Shown here piece by piece: positions 1 through 8,229 of a stretch of DNA of 53,927 bases; within the stretch, counting starts at the first letter, position 1; each line of letters starts with the position of its first letter. A program made the position numbers and the translations under genes. The stretch is from CAJXCL01 sp964394335 (GTDB lineage Bacteria; Nitrospinota; Nitrospinia; CAJXCL01), in contig CAYMVZ010000004.1 of the NCBI GenBank assembly GCA_964394335.1, positions 1 to 53,927 of the forward strand. Direction: 5' to 3'. The notes under the pieces are model-generated. The model searched no databases. It had not been told where the DNA came from and saw only the letters and a program-made list of their open reading frames with translations.

Positions 1-24
1 GCAAATGGATTTAGGTTTTTAATG

Positions 25-44
25 CCCCGTGCGGAAGCACGGGG
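25..44. repeat. GNRA-loop GC-rich palindrome, left copy
   Basis: The 20-mer CCCCGTGCGGAAGCACGGGG forms a perfect 8-bp GC-rich stem closed by a GGAA (GNRA-class) tetraloop. The same stem with a GGGA loop recurs 7 nt from the right end of the window. A T-rich stretch follows, so a terminator is possible, but the recurrence at both ends suggests a dispersed palindromic repeat at which assembly stopped. Confidence 0.75.
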
Positions 45-808
45 TTCTTTACTCTAATTTTTTGGAATGCATTGGATTACTTGAATCAAAACCTGAAAAC
101 ATTAGTGTTATTTCTTCAGCAAATAAAGTTGACTGTTTTTCAGAACAAAATGTTCCTGCTGAATTAAGTGATGCCTGCATATTGGCACAAAAAGAAAATT
201 TAGCAGTGTTAACTGAGGATTTTCTTTACTTAATTATAAACAAAGAAGAAACAAAGAAGAAAGAACCAGAATATTTTTCAACTTTAGCACTATTGAGGGT
301 TCTTTATGAAGAAGGGCGGATTAGTTTTGATGAGTACTTAGATTTCTTTGGGTATTTGTCTTCATATCGTTTCAGATTTTTATCATTGAACCCAGATGAC
401 ATTGAGAAGGCAGTATTTGGTGATGGTGAAATAAAAACGGTTAGTCCTGAAAATATTAGAAAGTTAAACTTCTCATTAACACTATCGGAAGAATATGGAG
501 TTAAATTTCAGGATGCATTTAGAGTTGTGGGAGGATTTATGCTTAAAGTATTAACTGATAATACAGTCACATCAGATACTGCCGAGAAAATATTTATAGA
601 AATTATTGAAACTTTCCCGACAAAAATGAATAAAAAGGATTTTGGACAAATGCTATTGAGAGTTTGCTTGAGAGTAATTGAAAAGAACAAATCAAAGTTA
701 GTTTTATATCCCAAAAATCAGATATTAGATGAAAAGATTGATAAATTATCACAAATAACGGAAATCTTTAATTCAGAGAAAAAGTTATGGTTGCCTGATG
801 CAAAATAA
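29..808 (+). pseudogene. 5'-truncated gene, C-terminal part of a PIN-like domain protein
   Basis: The open frame begins with a GTG inside the palindrome at 25-44, and a stop lies just upstream (20-22), so the true N-terminus is missing. Genuine protein sequence seems to begin around VLYSNFLECIGLL. The motif SDACILAQKENLAVLTEDF resembles the last conserved part of PIN-type nuclease domains, where acidic residues follow a DA..LA stretch and a (T)ED. The rest, about 190 residues, is mostly helical with no motif I recognise. It resembles PIN proteins that carry a long helical tail, but that is inference. The gene was either broken by the palindrome, or joined to it by misassembly at the contig edge. 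No partner gene is visible. Confidence 0.5.
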
Positions 809-1168
809 GAAATGGGGTTAGGTCTGCTGTTGACTTTTATTCTAAATAAAGTTTTTGTATGAACATCTTTCCTTGCCATTAATCCTGAATCGTTAAGATC
901 ATAGCTATTTAGCAAGTTCTCAATAAGTTGAGGTAATTGCCATTTGTTTACACCTGGATTCCCGATGAGAGCATTCGGGAATGACATGCTGGGAGCATGT
1001 AGGAATGACAATCATGTTTCTAAGTTCCTCAACTTTTTCAGATGTTATTCTATTAACATCTAACTTATTGAAATATTTATCACAGCAGAGAACGCTGAGG
1101 AAAACCATTTCTTTTATTTTCTCTGCGGACTTTGTGACTTTGTGGCAAAGCTTAGCTTAGTAAATTAA
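809..1168. other. Intergenic stretch with repeats and a possible decayed minus-strand gene
   Basis: A copy of the ATTCCCGA...TCGGGAAT family lies at about 955-1015. A copy of the GCAGAGAACGCTGAG family lies at 1080-1146, and GCAAAGCTTAGCTTAG at 1145-1160. On the minus strand, coding-like sequence reads on either side of the first repeat (KYFNKLDVNRITSEKVEEL before, WQLPQLIENLLNSY after). This may be a small gene interrupted by repeat insertion. No intact gene is seen. Confidence 0.4.
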
Positions 1169-3001
1169 TTAAAGCTCTTCAAGCTTTTCTTCAAATTCCT
1201 TTGATTTTTCTTCGTGGGAAGAAGTCAATTCATCGAGATTTTTATATAATTCTTCTAATTCTGATTCCAATTGATGATTTTTTTTGGAAAGATCAGAGAT
1301 GGTGCTCCCATCCCCTTGCTCTGAGGCTTCAATCAGTTTTTTATTGTTACTGTTCAACTCTTTTTCAAGATTTTCAATACGTTTTTCTGTTTTTTTTATT
1401 TCATTTTTTAAGGGGATCAGAACGCTTGTTTTTTCATTTAAAAAATTTGCTTTAAGTTTTCTAACCTCTTTTTTGGAAAGATTATTTTTTCTTTTTGCAC
1501 GCTCTTGCGGAGCTTCGTCATCTTCCCACCCGATATTATCCAGGAAATCCTGATAGGTTCCTTCATAGAGGGTTATTTTATTTCGATCAAAAACAATCAA
1601 ACGGTTTACCAGGGTGTGGAGATACATTTCGTTATGAGTAACCAGAACGACTGCCCCGCCAAATGAGTCCATCGCGGACATTAAGGAATCACAGGATTCC
1701 ATGTCCAAATGATTCGTTGGTTCATCCAGTAACAACAAATGGCAGGGAGATGTTAAAATCTTTCCCAGCAATACCCGGCTTTTCTCTCCTCCCGATAGAA
1801 CGGAAATTTTTTTCAAAGAATCATCTCCTTCAAACATCAGGGAACCACTGATGGTCCGGGCTCTCTGAAGAGTGCATTTGGGATCGGAAGCCATAATTTC
1901 TTCATAAACGGTTTTTTGCGGATGCAGTTCGATTTTGTTTGTCTGGCCAAAGTAACCAACCTTTAAGTTAGGATGTTTTCTAATCTCCCCTTTAATAGGA
2001 TTTAATCTTTGGGCTAATATTTTCAATAAGGTTGATTTCCCTTTACCGTTTTTACCAATAACTCCTATCCGGTCATCCTTTTTTATGGCGACACTGAAAT
2101 CATCTATTAAATAGGGAGACCTATTGTAAGAGAAGGACACATTATTAGCGCTAATCATAAATCTTGCGGCGAAAGGAGCGGTATTAAAAGAAAGTTCTAA
2201 TGGTGGTATTCTCTCAAGTTTATCTCGTTTTTCTTTTTTATTTAAAGCTTTAATCCGTGATTGGACCATACCGGCCAGCCTGGCTTTTGCGCGAAACCGG
2301 CGAATAAAAACTTCTACTTCCTTTCTTTTTTTCTCATCATTTAACCGGGTTTTCTCATAGACCTCTTCTTCCTGCGCGATCTGGTTATATAATTTCTCCG
2401 TGTTCCCTGGAATTTTTTTCATCTTTTGTCGATGAATAACCATGGTATGGGTCGTGACGCTATCCATAAAGCTTCTGTCGTGGGTAATTAAAATCATCTC
2501 CTTTTGCCAGGCTCTCAGGAATTTTGTAAACCAGCGAATAGAGACCACGTCTAAATAATTCGTAGGCTCATCTAAAAGAAGGAGATCGGGATCGGAAACA
2601 AGAATTTTTGCCAGGTTGAGTCTTACCTGATAGCCGCTTGATAATTCGGAAGGAGGGCGATGAAATTCATCTTCAGAAAAACCTAACCCCATAAGCGTCT
2701 CTTCTACCCGCCAATGGTCATATTTTTGATCTGACGGAAGCCCGAGACATCCTTCGTCAAGGACAGTATCTTTTGTAAAATGAATATGCTGATCTAAATG
2801 GGCGACAATATAAGCTTTTGGAATGGATATTGTGCCGGAATCGATTTCTTCCTTCCTTAATAGAAGACGAAAAAGAGTAGTTTTTCCCTGACCGTTCCGA
2901 CCCACTAAACCCACGCGCTCTTTTTTATTGATATTAAAAAAAATATTTTCAAAAAGAGTCTGCTTTCCGTATGATTTACTTAAATCTATTGCTTTGATCA
3001 T
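1169..3001 (-). CDS. ABC-F family ATPase (YheS/Uup-type), ribosome-associated
   Basis: This 610-residue protein has two tandem ABC ATPase domains and no membrane segment, the ABC-F architecture of ribosome-binding translation factors. The first domain has Walker A GRNGQGKTT (34-42), a degenerate signature LSSGYQ and Walker B LLLLDEPTNYLD. The second has GKNGKGKST, a canonical LSGGE signature and LLLLDEPTNHLD. The charged linker between them contains the expected P-site tRNA-interacting helices, and the last 65 residues form a Lys/Glu-rich coiled coil as in YheS/Uup. The first signature differs from LSGGQ. ABC-F members act in translation or in antibiotic protection; nothing nearby argues for a resistance role, so a housekeeping function is more likely. 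The assignment is firm at family level only. Confidence 0.93.
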   Translation of the reverse strand: MIKAIDLSKSYGKQTLFENIFFNINKKERVGLVGRNGQGKTTLFRLLLRKEEIDSGTISIPKAYIVAHLDQHIHFTKDTVLDEGCLGLPSDQKYDHWRVEETLMGLGFSEDEFHRPPSELSSGYQVRLNLAKILVSDPDLLLLDEPTNYLDVVSIRWFTKFLRAWQKEMILITHDRSFMDSVTTHTMVIHRQKMKKIPGNTEKLYNQIAQEEEVYEKTRLNDEKKRKEVEVFIRRFRAKARLAGMVQSRIKALNKKEKRDKLERIPPLELSFNTAPFAARFMISANNVSFSYNRSPYLIDDFSVAIKKDDRIGVIGKNGKGKSTLLKILAQRLNPIKGEIRKHPNLKVGYFGQTNKIELHPQKTVYEEIMASDPKCTLQRARTISGSLMFEGDDSLKKISVLSGGEKSRVLLGKILTSPCHLLLLDEPTNHLDMESCDSLMSAMDSFGGAVVLVTHNEMYLHTLVNRLIVFDRNKITLYEGTYQDFLDNIGWEDDEAPQERAKRKNNLSKKEVRKLKANFLNEKTSVLIPLKNEIKKTEKRIENLEKELNSNNKKLIEASEQGDGSTISDLSKKNHQLESELEELYKNLDELTSSHEEKSKEFEEKLEEL

Positions 3002-3303
3002 GGTGTTCCTAGTTTATATTATTTATCAATATAACATAGCGCGGTAAACCGCAAATAAAAATAAAATTACAAAATCACCGCTGAGTTCGCGGAGAGCGCT
3101 GAGAAAAATTATTAATGTAATGCTGTCTGCGATCTTTGCGCCCTTTGCGCCCGAAGGAAGTGCCCTTGGGGTACGGTAAATTTTTTTTTGCTTGCGACGA
3201 AGCTGGACTGTGTATTTTGTGTTCTTCGCCCCGCTGAGCGTGGCTTCGTGGAAAAAATCAGGAAAAATTTGTAATTTTAAAATCCTCAGTTTAAAATCTA
3301 TTT
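3002..3303. repeat. Intergenic mosaic of dispersed repeats
   Basis: The gap holds an ACCGCTGAGTTCGCGGAG-type repeat at about 3076-3110, its degenerate partner near 3127-3155, and the palindromic module CCCCGCTGAGCGTGG at 3229-3243. That module recurs at least six more times in the window. No ORF or RNA gene is evident. Confidence 0.6.
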
Positions 3304-3756
3304 ATGCCAAATTTAAATGAACGTGTTACCTCAGATCTGACTGATGCTCTGAAAAAAAAGGAAACCCTCCGCCTGGATACTATTCGTCTTCTTAAGACAG
3401 ACATTATGAAATTTGAGATGTCAGGTAAGACCAGAAAAGAAGCAAAAGATGATGATATTATTTCCCTGATCTCCCGAATGATCAAACAACGCCACGAAGC
3501 AACAGAACTGTTCCGTAAAGGTAACCGGGAAGAGATGGCAAAAAAAGAAGAAGCGGAAATTAAAATCCTGCAGGATTATTTGCCGCCGCAGCTTTCTAAC
3601 GAAGAATTAGAAAAAATAGTAAAGGAAACTATTTCACAACTTGGAGCTAATAATAAATCTGCTATGGGCAAGGTGATGGGAGCGATGATGGGGAAAGTTA
3701 AAGGAAAAGCCGATGGCGCTGCTGTAAAAAGTGTTGTGATGAAAATGTTGCCTTAA
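3304..3756 (+). CDS. yqeY: GatB/YqeY domain protein
   Basis: This is a 150-residue stand-alone YqeY protein of normal length. An N-terminal helical region (NERVTSDLTDALKKKETLRLDTIRLL) is followed by the C-terminal YqeY/GatB-tail fold with LQDYLPPQLSNEEL and a GKVMGAMM...KGKADG motif. The family shares its fold with the tRNA-binding tail of GatB and is thought to bind tRNA or assist tRNA-dependent amidation; its exact reaction is not established. A true gatB lies far away at 28247-29680. The gene stands alone between repeat-filled gaps and is probably monocistronic. Confidence 0.9.
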   Translation: MPNLNERVTSDLTDALKKKETLRLDTIRLLKTDIMKFEMSGKTRKEAKDDDIISLISRMIKQRHEATELFRKGNREEMAKKEEAEIKILQDYLPPQLSNEELEKIVKETISQLGANNKSAMGKVMGAMMGKVKGKADGAAVKSVVMKMLP

Positions 3757-3828
3757 TCTCAGCGAACTCTGCGATTTCTGCGGTGAAAAAGAGTGTATTA
3801 CCGCGGAGGTCGCGGAGAGCGAGGAGGA
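3755..3828. repeat. Pair of CTCAGCGAACTCTGCG-type repeats in opposite orientation
   Basis: The sequence reads CTCAGCGAACTCTGCG...TGCGGTGAAAAAG and then ACCGCGGAGGTCGCGGAG, two arms of the same family facing each other. Together they can form an imperfect cruciform just after the yqeY stop. Other copies lie at about 1080, 3076, 4717, 7743, 19246, 19296, 19888, 45311, 46600 and 48208. Confidence 0.7.
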
Positions 3829-3830
3829 AA

Positions 3831-4700
3831 TTACACCTTTTCCATCCAGTCAATACACATCTGAATTTTTTCAGCCATTTCGTCTTTCGGGAAATAACAG
3901 CGCAGACTATGTCCTGGAAGGATCCATTCAAAACTGTATTTGGTGATTTTTTTCATCGATTTTATCTGCTCTTCCCAACTATACCAGCAATGGTTATTAA
4001 AGGCCGTAGGATGTGTTCGATTCGGATTCATAGCAAGGTGGTCGCCTGTGAATAAATATTTATTGCGGTACAGGAGACAGATAGACCCCTTTGTATGACC
4101 GGGAACAGGAATAATTAACAGATCCTGCTTAAGTTTCACCGGTTCCATTCCCCGGATTGTTCTTTCAACATCTTTAGTATCTTTTGCAATATCATCAACA
4201 TGCATAATCCTTTCACATCCAAAATATTCGTGATATTTCCGGTGATCTGCCACATCATCCCGGTGACTCAGGAAAATGTATTTGAGGCCTCCCATCTCCT
4301 CTATGCGTCTGGCTAATGCCTTAACAAAACGGGGTGAATCCACCATGACATTTCCTTCCGGCCGTTTAATAAAATAGCTTGTCGCGCCAAAACTGGACTT
4401 GGAATGGAATCCGCAGTGAAAAACGTTTTCATCTATCGGATCGGGATAAGCAGAGATGGGTTTTGATAAATCATGTTTTTCTTCTGTTCCTATGGAAGAT
4501 ACAGGGCACGAAATAAATGCCATAAGAGCCCGGTGTTTTTGCTCCTCGGTCTCAGGTTGTTTGTAAACCCGCGATTTTTTATCTTTATCATTAAACGTAT
4601 CAGGAGCAATGAACCTGCAAGTCCCGCAATTAATACAGGTCTCATCAACATAAAAATCTCCCGGCACATTGGCCGGCAGTCTTTTTTTTAAAGACGCCAT
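3831..4700 (-). CDS. 4Fe-4S ferredoxin / metallo-beta-lactamase-fold hydrolase fusion
   Basis: The 289-residue protein joins an N-terminal ferredoxin-like domain (DETCINCGTCRFIAPDTF near 18-35, with a later Cys in ISCPVSS near 64) to a metallo-beta-lactamase (MBL) domain from about residue 85. The MBL metal motif is divergent: LSHRDDVADH replaces the usual HxHxDH, so the second His is Asp. The later ligands PGHTKGS and TGDH are intact. There is no signal peptide, so it is probably cytosolic. An electron-transfer domain joined to an MBL fold suggests a redox-linked hydrolase or oxygenase-like enzyme, but the substrate cannot be inferred. It reads away from both neighbours and appears monocistronic. 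Confidence 0.85.
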   Translation of the reverse strand: MASLKKRLPANVPGDFYVDETCINCGTCRFIAPDTFNDKDKKSRVYKQPETEEQKHRALMAFISCPVSSIGTEEKHDLSKPISAYPDPIDENVFHCGFHSKSSFGATSYFIKRPEGNVMVDSPRFVKALARRIEEMGGLKYIFLSHRDDVADHRKYHEYFGCERIMHVDDIAKDTKDVERTIRGMEPVKLKQDLLIIPVPGHTKGSICLLYRNKYLFTGDHLAMNPNRTHPTAFNNHCWYSWEEQIKSMKKITKYSFEWILPGHSLRCYFPKDEMAEKIQMCIDWMEKV

Positions 4701-4716
4701 ACTTGTTGGTAAGTTC

Positions 4717-4752
4717 TTTCTCAGCGAACTCAGCGATCTCTGCGGTGAAATA
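4717..4752. repeat. CTCAGCGAACTCAGCGATC-type repeat
   Basis: Another member of the CAGCGAACTCTGCGAT...CTGCGGTGAAA family, lying between the MBL gene start and the msrAB stop. Confidence 0.65.
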
Positions 4753-4783
4753 GTATTACTGCAGCAGGAGTTAAAATATCCTC

Positions 4784-5863
4784 TTAGAAAAGCTTTTCAT
4801 ATTCTTTATAGCCTTCTTTTTGCAAATCTTCTTTTGGAATAAATCGAAGGGCTGCGGAATTTATACAGTAACGCAATCCGGTTGGCGGGGGCCCGTCATC
4901 AAAGAGATGGCCAAGGTGGGAATCGGCATGTTTGCTTCTCACTTCAGTTCTTTTCATAAAAAAAGACCAGTCTGATTTTTCAACGATACTTCCCGGTTCA
5001 AGAGGCCTGGTAAAACTTGGCCAACCGGTTTTGGAATCGAATTTGTCCGTTGAACTGAAAAGAGGTTCTCCTGATATGATGTCAACATAGATACCCTTAT
5101 TTTTGTTATTCCAGTACTCATTCACAAAAGGCCTTTCCGTGCCGTTTTCAAGGGTAACATGATACTGCAGAGAGGTAAGTTTTTTTCTGAGTTCATCTTT
5201 GTTCATTTTCTTGTACCTCTTATTGGAATCTTTTTTTATATTTTTCTGAGTTTCTTTCTCCTTTTTTGCCCAAACACTTTCAAGAAACCGGTCGCGGCCT
5301 GATCCGAATCTATACATTTTATACCTGATGGAGTTCTTTTTATAATAATCCTGATGGTAATCTTCTGCCGGGTAAAATTTTTCTGCCTTTCTGATTTCAG
5401 TAACTATTGGTTTTTCGAATGTCCCGGATTTATCTAATTTTTCCTTTGATTTCTCCGCCAGTCCTTTTTGATTTTTATTTAAGTAAAAGATGGCGGTTTT
5501 GTACTGGCTACCCCTGTCCGCGAACTGACCGTTGGAATCAGTTGGATCTATTTGTCTCCAGAATATGTCAAGGAGTTCAAAATATGATATCTTTTCCGGA
5601 TTGTATTTAATCTGCACGGCTTCAACATGGCCGGTAGTGCCTTTCGAAATCCCTTCATAAGTGGGGTTTTTCTCCCGTCCGCCTGTATAACCGGAAATAA
5701 CTTCAATGACTCCGTCTATTTTTTCGTAAGGATGTTCCATGCACCAGAAACAACCGCCGGCAAATATGGCTTTTTCGTATTCTTTTTTAGTTTCCGCTGT
5801 GGCGTTTAGTTGCATACAAAACAGGATAATTAAAAGGAGGTTAAATTTTTTAAACATTTCCAT
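4784..5863 (-). CDS. msrAB: Periplasmic methionine sulfoxide reductase MsrA-MsrB fusion
   Basis: The 359-residue protein has an N-terminal signal peptide (KKFNLLLIILFCMQLNATA). An MsrA domain follows with the catalytic GGCFWCMEHPYEKIDG motif (Cys38), then an MsrB domain with GWPSFT, HADSHLGHLFDDGP and the catalytic RYCINSAALRF. MsrA reduces the S and MsrB the R epimer of methionine sulfoxide, so the fusion repairs both in exported proteins. The MsrB half contains only its catalytic Cys: the zinc CxxC pairs and the usual resolving Cys (KTGWPSF rather than CGWPSF) are absent, so it probably relies on another thiol donor. The window also encodes DsbD and TlpA proteins that could supply electrons (inference). 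Confidence 0.94.
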   Translation of the reverse strand: MEMFKKFNLLLIILFCMQLNATAETKKEYEKAIFAGGCFWCMEHPYEKIDGVIEVISGYTGGREKNPTYEGISKGTTGHVEAVQIKYNPEKISYFELLDIFWRQIDPTDSNGQFADRGSQYKTAIFYLNKNQKGLAEKSKEKLDKSGTFEKPIVTEIRKAEKFYPAEDYHQDYYKKNSIRYKMYRFGSGRDRFLESVWAKKEKETQKNIKKDSNKRYKKMNKDELRKKLTSLQYHVTLENGTERPFVNEYWNNKNKGIYVDIISGEPLFSSTDKFDSKTGWPSFTRPLEPGSIVEKSDWSFFMKRTEVRSKHADSHLGHLFDDGPPPTGLRYCINSAALRFIPKEDLQKEGYKEYEKLF

Positions 5864-6180
5864 GCAACCTATTTTAATTGATTCATTTTAGTAAGACTAC
5901 CAGAATCTCGATTAGGATTTAAAATTTTTTTAGTCGCAGTTTGGTTTTTCTTTTACTGCGACTTATGCAAAGCTTAACCACAAAGCCACGCTCAGCGGGG
6001 TGAAGCGCACGAAGATCACGAAGAGGACAATTCTTCTGTTGAAAAATTAAGAATATATGCTGTATTGTAAATAAATCAGGGATTAGGGGCCGGGGCTCGG
6101 TGATCAGAAAGAAACTATGCCAATTAACCCTGATCCCAGAACTCCGTCAACCGACCCGTGATTGTTTAACAGGTATCTTT
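5864..6180. repeat. Intergenic region with CCACGCTCAGCGGGG module
   Basis: The palindromic module CCACGCTCAGCGGGG occurs at 5986-6000, followed by a CACGAAGATCACGAAG stretch typical of the same dispersed family. The hisH reading frame stays open from 6100, but the upstream codons do not resemble HisH. Confidence 0.55.
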
Positions 6181-6819
6181 ATGATTGTTGTTGTTGATTA
6201 TGGAATGGGCAATCTCCGTAGTGTTCAGAAAGGTTTTGAAGCTGCAGGACATAAGGCTGTGGTTTCCGGTGATCCTGAAGTTGTTGGTAATGCCGATGCA
6301 ATTGTTCTGCCCGGTGTTGGTGCGTTTCAAGATTGCATGAATAACCTGAAAGACCTTAATCTTGTAGCGCCTATTAAGGATTGCGTAAATTCCAAAAAAC
6401 CGTTCCTGGGAATCTGCCTGGGTCTTCAACTCCTTTTTACTGAGAGTATTGAATTTGGGAGTTGTAAGGGATTGGATTTAGTTTCGGGAAAGGTATTACG
6501 GTTTTCAAAAGATCTTCAGTCGTCTCAGGAAAATGGAGACAGACTTAAGATACCGCATATGGGTTGGAACACTATCTCAAAACAAAAGGAAACCTCTTTG
6601 CTAAAGGATGTAGAAGTGGACTCCCATTTTTACTTTGTACACTCTTATTATGTTGTGCCTGACGATAAAGAAATTATCGCCACAACTACTGATTATGGAA
6701 TTGAGTTTGTCTCCGGCATTTGTCGGGAAAAACTGTTTGCATTTCAATTCCATCCTGAAAAGAGCCAGCAAATAGGACTAACAATCTTAAAGAATTTCGG
6801 AGACTTGATAGTTAAATAA
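6181..6819 (+). CDS. hisH: Imidazole glycerol phosphate synthase, glutaminase subunit HisH
   Basis: HisH releases ammonia from glutamine for the HisF cyclase in histidine biosynthesis. From the ATG at 6181 it is 212 residues, the usual family length, and begins with the typical MIVVVDYGMGNLRS. The class I amidotransferase nucleophile is in GICLGLQLLF, and the His-Glu pair is in FQFHPEKSQ. The frame is open further upstream to 6100, but the extra 27 residues are not HisH-like. HisA follows after a 190-nt repeat-containing gap; hisF and other his genes are not in the window. Confidence 0.94.
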   Translation: MIVVVDYGMGNLRSVQKGFEAAGHKAVVSGDPEVVGNADAIVLPGVGAFQDCMNNLKDLNLVAPIKDCVNSKKPFLGICLGLQLLFTESIEFGSCKGLDLVSGKVLRFSKDLQSSQENGDRLKIPHMGWNTISKQKETSLLKDVEVDSHFYFVHSYYVVPDDKEIIATTTDYGIEFVSGICREKLFAFQFHPEKSQQIGLTILKNFGDLIVK

Positions 6820-6828
6820 GAAAAACTT

Positions 6829-6905
6829 TTTTGACGTGAGCTAAGCTCAGCTTTGCCACGCTGAGCGGGGCTTTGCGGGATTAACCGGATAAAGTGGATT
6901 TTAGA
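6829..6905. repeat. TTTTTTGACGTGAGCTAAGC / GGATTAACCGGAT-type repeat
   Basis: This composite repeat carries GAGCTAAGCTCAGCTTTGC (6838-6856), the CCACGCTGAGCGGGG module (6856-6870), and a GGATTAACCGGATAAAGTGG tail. The three pieces also occur separately elsewhere in the window, showing nested insertion. Confidence 0.7.
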
Positions 6906-7011
6906 TTGTAGATTGAAAGAATAAAATCTAAATTTTTAAATCGAAAATCCGAAAAATTGTCAATTATGTTATCCTGTTTAAATCTTTTTTAACAAATGGG
7001 CTTTTAATCAT

Positions 7012-7740
7012 ATGTTTACAATCCCTGCGGTAGATATTAAAGATGGAAAATGCGTAAGGCTTGTCCAGGGCAAGATGGATAAGGAAATAGTTTACTCTGA
7101 TGACCCTGCTGAGATGGCTAAAAAATGGGAAGACCTTGGCGCCGGGCTACTGCATGTGGTTGACCTGAACGGGGCAATTGAAGGAAATACAGTAAACAAA
7201 AAGTCAGTTGAAAATATTTTAAAAAATATCAGCATCCCAATAGAAGTAGGGGGAGGAATCCGTGATGTTGAAACAGTAGATGAATTCATTGAGATGGGTG
7301 TTCACAGGATCATCCTGGGTACTGTTGCCAAAGAAGACCCTGGATTTGTAAAAGAGATCTGCGAAAAGTTTCCGGGCAGGATTGCGGTTGGTATTGACGC
7401 AAAAGATGGATTTGTAGCTGTTCGGGGCTGGGTAGAAAAAACAGAGCAAAAAGCATCTGATTTGGCTAAAAAATTTGAAGGATACGGGGTTTCAGCAATT
7501 ATCTTTACTGATATTATGCGGGATGGAACTCTGACAGGGCCTAACATAGAAAGGACTCGCGAATTGGCCGAATCTATTAATATCCCTGTAATTGCGTCGG
7601 GCGGGGTGTCGGAACTTAAGGACATAAAAAGTACCCTTGTTTTAAAAAAATCAGGAGTTGTTGGTGTAATTGTTGGAAGGGCTCTATATGACGGCAGAGT
7701 AGATTTCAAATCTGCGGTTGAATTGGAGAAAAATCAATAG
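7012..7740 (+). CDS. hisA: Phosphoribosylformimino-5-aminoimidazole carboxamide ribotide isomerase HisA
   Basis: HisA carries out the fourth step of histidine biosynthesis, an Amadori rearrangement of ProFAR to PRFAR. The 242-residue (beta/alpha)8 barrel has the expected general acid/base Asp residues in PAVDIKDG at the N-terminus and GIDAKDG at mid-protein. The two phosphate-binding motifs EVGGGIRD and IASGGVSE, and TDIMRDGTLTGPN, are intact. It lies downstream of hisH on the same strand, with a dispersed repeat between them. Co-transcription is plausible but not shown. Confidence 0.95.
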   Translation: MFTIPAVDIKDGKCVRLVQGKMDKEIVYSDDPAEMAKKWEDLGAGLLHVVDLNGAIEGNTVNKKSVENILKNISIPIEVGGGIRDVETVDEFIEMGVHRIILGTVAKEDPGFVKEICEKFPGRIAVGIDAKDGFVAVRGWVEKTEQKASDLAKKFEGYGVSAIIFTDIMRDGTLTGPNIERTRELAESINIPVIASGGVSELKDIKSTLVLKKSGVVGVIVGRALYDGRVDFKSAVELEKNQ

Positions 7741-8229
7741 TTTGCTGCAGAGATTGCCGCGATACAAAGAGCGCAGAGAATTTTTTTTTGACGGGATGAA
7801 CTGGATAAACCGGATATTTTTTTAGAGTACAATGCCTACGGCATTGCGAATTAAGCTGAACCCTGACTGCTGATAGCTGACTGCTGCTTTTAAATTTGGA
7901 ATGCAGTAACTGTGTTGCTGCTTTCTTGTATTTACAGATGTTGCGTGTATTTATGTCTACAATTTAGATATAGTGGTTTTAATATTATCTTACCTTTTAT
8001 TTCTGCTTCTATAAGTTTCTTAATGGCAATATGCTTTTTCAGTCGTCTGATAATCTAACCTTATATCTTTTTTACTATCATATTGTCAAATGTCCAGATG
8101 CGTCCCGCAAATCTTTAGTTTTAAGCTATTTTTATTAAAGAAATAGCCAAATCTACCGATAACATAACACCACTAATTTATTTAATTTCCTAATAATCTA
8201 TAAAAGAAACGTAAAAACTGTAATACCTA
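7741..8229. other. Long intergenic region with repeats, no gene seen
   Basis: The first 90 nt hold a GCAGAGATTGCCGCGATAC repeat (about 7743-7780) and a TTTTTTTTGACGGGATGAAC repeat (7785-7830). Sequences like GCTGAACCCTGACTGCTGAT follow near 7855-7885. The remainder up to 8229 is AT-rich without a convincing ORF, tRNA or terminator and may carry the fliB promoter. Confidence 0.5.

Noticed and set aside
25..44. CRISPR array at the window ends
   Set aside because: Only one repeat unit lies at each end, with no spacer-repeat periodicity inside the window. A single palindrome cannot support an array.
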